Assembly (NCBI GenBank): GCA_030039615.1
Contig: JASHVF010000278.1
Coordinates: 1-16,824 of the forward strand
DNA: 16,824 bases
Source: Gammaproteobacteria bacterium
GTDB taxonomy: Bacteria > Pseudomonadota > Gammaproteobacteria > Steroidobacterales > Steroidobacteraceae
Reading direction: 5' to 3'
How positions within the stretch are numbered: the stretch's first letter is position 1; every line of letters starts with the position of its first letter. The position numbers were made by a program, and so were the translations under genes. The notes under the pieces were generated by a model that saw nothing but the letters and a program-made list of their open reading frames with translations, had not been told where the DNA came from and ran no database searches. Below are positions 14,942-16,824 of the stretch, piece by piece.

Positions 14942-14988
14942 CTATCTGTTTTAATTACAAAAACATCAGAACCGGTCGGGCGGGAGAC
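14910..14988. repeat. Imperfect 16-bp inverted repeat flanking an AT-rich island
   Basis: Arms 14910-14925 (GTCTCCCGGGCGACCG) and 14973-14988 (CGGTCGGGCGGGAGAC) pair at 14 of 16 positions. They enclose 47 bp that are far more AT-rich than their surroundings and contain the stop codon of the methyltransferase gene. TATCTG occurs twice inside, 12 bp apart (14931 and 14943). Confidence 0.6.
14947..14965 (+). terminator. Weak hairpin TGTTTT / AAAACA after the methyltransferase gene
   Basis: Six-base arms (14947-14952 and 14960-14965) flank a 7-nt loop just after the stop codon. The stem is AT-rich and weak, and the sequence could equally be an upstream promoter element for the peptidase gene. 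Confidence 0.25.
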
Positions 14989-15000
14989 CCCGGGAAGTGG

Positions 15001-15006
15001 TAGACT
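15001..15006 (+). promoter_or_regulatory. Possible -10 element (TAGACT) for the M32 peptidase gene
   Basis: The hexamer is identical to the one before glgP. It would give a leader of about 75 nt before the ATG at 15089. The AT-rich island at 14931-14965 lies upstream where an UP element could act. The -35 is weak. Apart from these elements nothing is recognised in 14942-15088. Confidence 0.35.
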
Positions 15007-15088
15007 GTGCACCGTTTCCCCGGTGTCATCGGTCTGAGCTTAAGGCGCACGGGCCAGCCATTTTGGTGTCCGCGCGCGACGAAACATC

Positions 15089-16606
15089 ATGTCCGCCTCG
15101 CCCTACAAACAGCTCGAGCAGGAATTCAAACGCCTCCACGCGTTCCGTGGGGCGCTCTCGCTCCTGCGCTGGGACGCGGCGGTGATGATGCCGCGCGGCA
15201 GCGCCGACGTTCGCGGTGAGCAGCTCGCCGCGCTCGAGACCGAGTACCACGCGCTGCTGACCGCCCCGAAGATCACGCGGCTGCTCGACCGCGCCCAGGC
15301 CAACACCCAGGGACTGGCGGACTGGCAGGTGGCGAACCTGCGCGAGATGCGCAGGCAGCGCGACCACGCCATCGCGACGCCGGTCGCCCTGGTGGCGCGG
15401 CTCGCCAAGGCCGCCTCGCGCGCCGAGGCGCGCTGGCTGGAGGCCCGGGCGCAGGGCAAGTTCGAGTCTTTCGCGCCCCACCTCGAGGAGGTGGTGCACC
15501 TGGTGCGCGACAAGGCCGCGCTCCTCGGGCAGGCACTGAATCTCGCGCCCTACGACGCGCTGGTCGACGAGTTCAGCCCCGGAATCACCACCGCGGACAT
15601 CGACGCGATGTTCAAGGCACTGTCGCGCCGCCTGCCGTCGCTGATCCGTGAGGCGATCGCGGTCCAGGAGGGGCGGCCGCCGCTGCCGCTGGCTGGCAAG
15701 TTCCCTGCCGGCAAGCAGCGCGCGCTCACCCTCGAGGTCATGAAGGCGGTCGGCTTTCCCTTCGACCGCGGACGGCTCGATGAGAGCGAGCAGCCTTTCA
15801 CCGAGGGCGTTCCCGGCGACATCCGCGTGACCACGCGCTTCGTGCCCGAGGACGTGTTCTCGGGTCTGCTCGGCGCACTGCACGAGACCGGACACGCGAT
15901 GTACGACCTCGGCCTTCCGCAGGACTGGCGCGATCAGCCCGTGGGGCGTGACCGCGGTATGGCTCTCGGGGAGAGCCAGTCGCTGCTCATCGAGATGATG
16001 GTGTGCCGCAGCCGGCCGTTCGTGCGCTACCTGCAGCCGCTGCTCGTCCGGCATTTCGGCGTGAGCGGCCCCGAGTGGGACGTAGAGAACCTCTATGCGC
16101 ACCTCATCCGGGTGCAGCGTGGCGCGATCCGCGTGGACGCCGACGAGCTCACCTACCCGCTGCACATCATGCTGCGCTACGAGCTCGAGAAGCAGCTGCT
16201 CTCCGGCGAGCTGGCGGTGCGAGATCTCTCCGAGGCCTGGAATGCCGGCATGGAGAGCCGCCTCGGGATCCGGCCGGCGAACGACCTGGAGGGATGCCTG
16301 CAGGACATCCACTGGGCGGTCGGCTCCTTCGGCTACTTTCCTTCTTACGCACTCGGCGCGGTCATCGCCGCACAGCTCTACGAGAGCCTGCGTGTCGAAG
16401 TGACTGCGCTCGATGAGCAGCTCGCGCGCGGCGAGTTCGCAGGGCTGTTCGGCTGGTTGCGCACGCAGGTGCACGGCCTCGGGGCCAAGGTGCCGGTACA
16501 GGAGCTGCTGAAGGGCGCCACCGGCAAGCCGCTGTCCGCCACTTCCTTCATCCGCTACGTCGAGGCAAAGTACCTGGAGAGCGCGACCAGCGTCGCAGCG
16601 GCCTGA
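15089..16606 (+). CDS. M32 family metallocarboxypeptidase
   Basis: This 505-aa cytoplasmic zinc carboxypeptidase (Taq type) removes C-terminal residues from peptides. The N-terminus (LLRWDAAVMMPRGSADVRGEQLAALETEYH) is canonical, supporting ATG 15089. The zinc site is HETGH (H265, E266, H269) with E295 as probable third ligand. GDIRVTT (D244-T248) matches the family DXRXT motif. TYPLHIMLRYELEK, LGIRPANDLEGCLQDIHWAVGSFGYFPSYALG and a helical C-terminus complete the family pattern. Two signature motifs are altered: HPF reads QPF (Q235) and HES-Q reads GESQ (G294). No Shine-Dalgarno is seen. It is followed after 12 nt by ttcA on the same strand. Confidence 0.93.
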   Translation: MSASPYKQLEQEFKRLHAFRGALSLLRWDAAVMMPRGSADVRGEQLAALETEYHALLTAPKITRLLDRAQANTQGLADWQVANLREMRRQRDHAIATPVALVARLAKAASRAEARWLEARAQGKFESFAPHLEEVVHLVRDKAALLGQALNLAPYDALVDEFSPGITTADIDAMFKALSRRLPSLIREAIAVQEGRPPLPLAGKFPAGKQRALTLEVMKAVGFPFDRGRLDESEQPFTEGVPGDIRVTTRFVPEDVFSGLLGALHETGHAMYDLGLPQDWRDQPVGRDRGMALGESQSLLIEMMVCRSRPFVRYLQPLLVRHFGVSGPEWDVENLYAHLIRVQRGAIRVDADELTYPLHIMLRYELEKQLLSGELAVRDLSEAWNAGMESRLGIRPANDLEGCLQDIHWAVGSFGYFPSYALGAVIAAQLYESLRVEVTALDEQLARGEFAGLFGWLRTQVHGLGAKVPVQELLKGATGKPLSATSFIRYVEAKYLESATSVAAA

Positions 16607-16618
16607 AGAGCCGAGCTA

Positions 16619-16824
16619 GTGACCCACCCGAAGGCTTCCCGCACCCTCGAGCGCCTCGCGAGCCGGCTGCGCGGCGCCGTCGGCAAGGCGATCGCGGACT
16701 TCCGCATGATCGCCGCGGGCGACCGTGTCATGGTGTGCCTGTCGGGCGGCAAGGACTCCTACACGCTGCTCGATCTGCTGCTGTCGCTTAAGCGCAGCGC
16801 GCCCGTGCACTTCGAGCTGCTGGC
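16619..16824 (+). CDS. ttcA: tRNA 2-thiocytidine(32) synthetase TtcA, N-terminal part (cut by window end)
   Basis: The first 68 codons are present. KAIADFRMIAAGDRVMVCLSGGKDSYTLLDLLL matches the N-terminus of TtcA, with the PP-loop SGGKDS at residues 42-47 that binds ATP. TtcA adds sulfur to C32 of some tRNAs and carries an iron-sulfur cluster; the cysteines that hold it are beyond the window. The start is taken as GTG 16619, 12 nt after the peptidase stop, with GAAGAG (16605-16610) as a weak ribosome site. Cotranscription with the peptidase gene is likely from the spacing. Confidence 0.9.
   Translation, partial: MTHPKASRTLERLASRLRGAVGKAIADFRMIAAGDRVMVCLSGGKDSYTLLDLLLSLKRSAPVHFELL

Noticed and set aside
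15026..16474. 482-aa open frame antisense to the M32 peptidase
   Set aside because: Shadow of a confidently identified gene, without a start signal or domain.
294..16606. Frequent CTCGAG/GAGCTCGAG throughout
   Set aside because: Explained by in-frame Leu-Glu and Glu-Leu codon pairs in GC-rich genes, with no spacing pattern.
1..16824. CRISPR array, tRNA, rRNA, insertion sequence or phage genes
   Set aside because: Looked for on both strands; no repeat-spacer pattern, RNA gene, transposase or integrase was seen.

Overview
The window is dense, GC-rich coding DNA with almost no non-coding space; the longest stretches without a gene are 4657-4800 and 14942-15088. Protein types (an E. coli-like TtcA, bacterial GlgA and GlgC, a PadR/HAAS pair, an M32 carboxypeptidase) and composition suggest a gammaproteobacterium of the Xanthomonadales/Steroidobacter/Nevskiales kind. 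That placement is an inference from gene content, not a phylogeny.

Layout. (1) 1-253: the tail of an unidentified Pro/Lys-rich protein whose first 57 bases are an exact in-frame copy of part of the next gene, probably a contig-end chimera. (2) 294-2114 (+): a TPR protein ending in a 2OG-Fe(II) oxygenase domain. It overlaps by 4 bases a convergent pair of exported proteins on the minus strand: a four-Cys unknown protein and a DUF192 protein. (3) 3371-4656 (-): a PadR-type repressor and a HAAS/sensor-type membrane protein, translationally coupled. A strong promoter with an operator-like dyad and AGTACT boxes every 17 bp lies upstream. (4) 4801-11782 (+): glycogen/alpha-glucan genes glgP, glgC, a GH57 glucanase and malQ. 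A LEA-2 lipoprotein gene follows, and glgA converges from the minus strand (12299-13774). (5) 13812-13943: a possible 43-aa membrane peptide with a CX3CX3C tail. Then come an AraC-HTH/O6-alkylguanine-DNA methyltransferase fusion, an AT-rich inverted-repeat island, an M32 carboxypeptidase, and the start of ttcA, cut by the window end.

How the genes fit together. GlgC makes ADP-glucose and GlgA polymerises it. GlgP, the GH57 enzyme and MalQ remodel or degrade the chains. No GH13 branching enzyme (glgB) or debranching enzyme (glgX) is present here, so branching must come from elsewhere in the genome or conceivably from the GH57 protein.

A pattern across the window: several first genes of transcription units lack a Shine-Dalgarno sequence and instead have a -10-like hexamer ending 6-8 nt before the start codon, suggesting leaderless mRNAs. 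Genes inside the glycogen operon use clear Shine-Dalgarno sites. The points most worth checking are the PadR operator, the leaderless pattern, altered signature motifs in the M32 peptidase, the Cys-rich mini-ORF and the missing branching enzyme.
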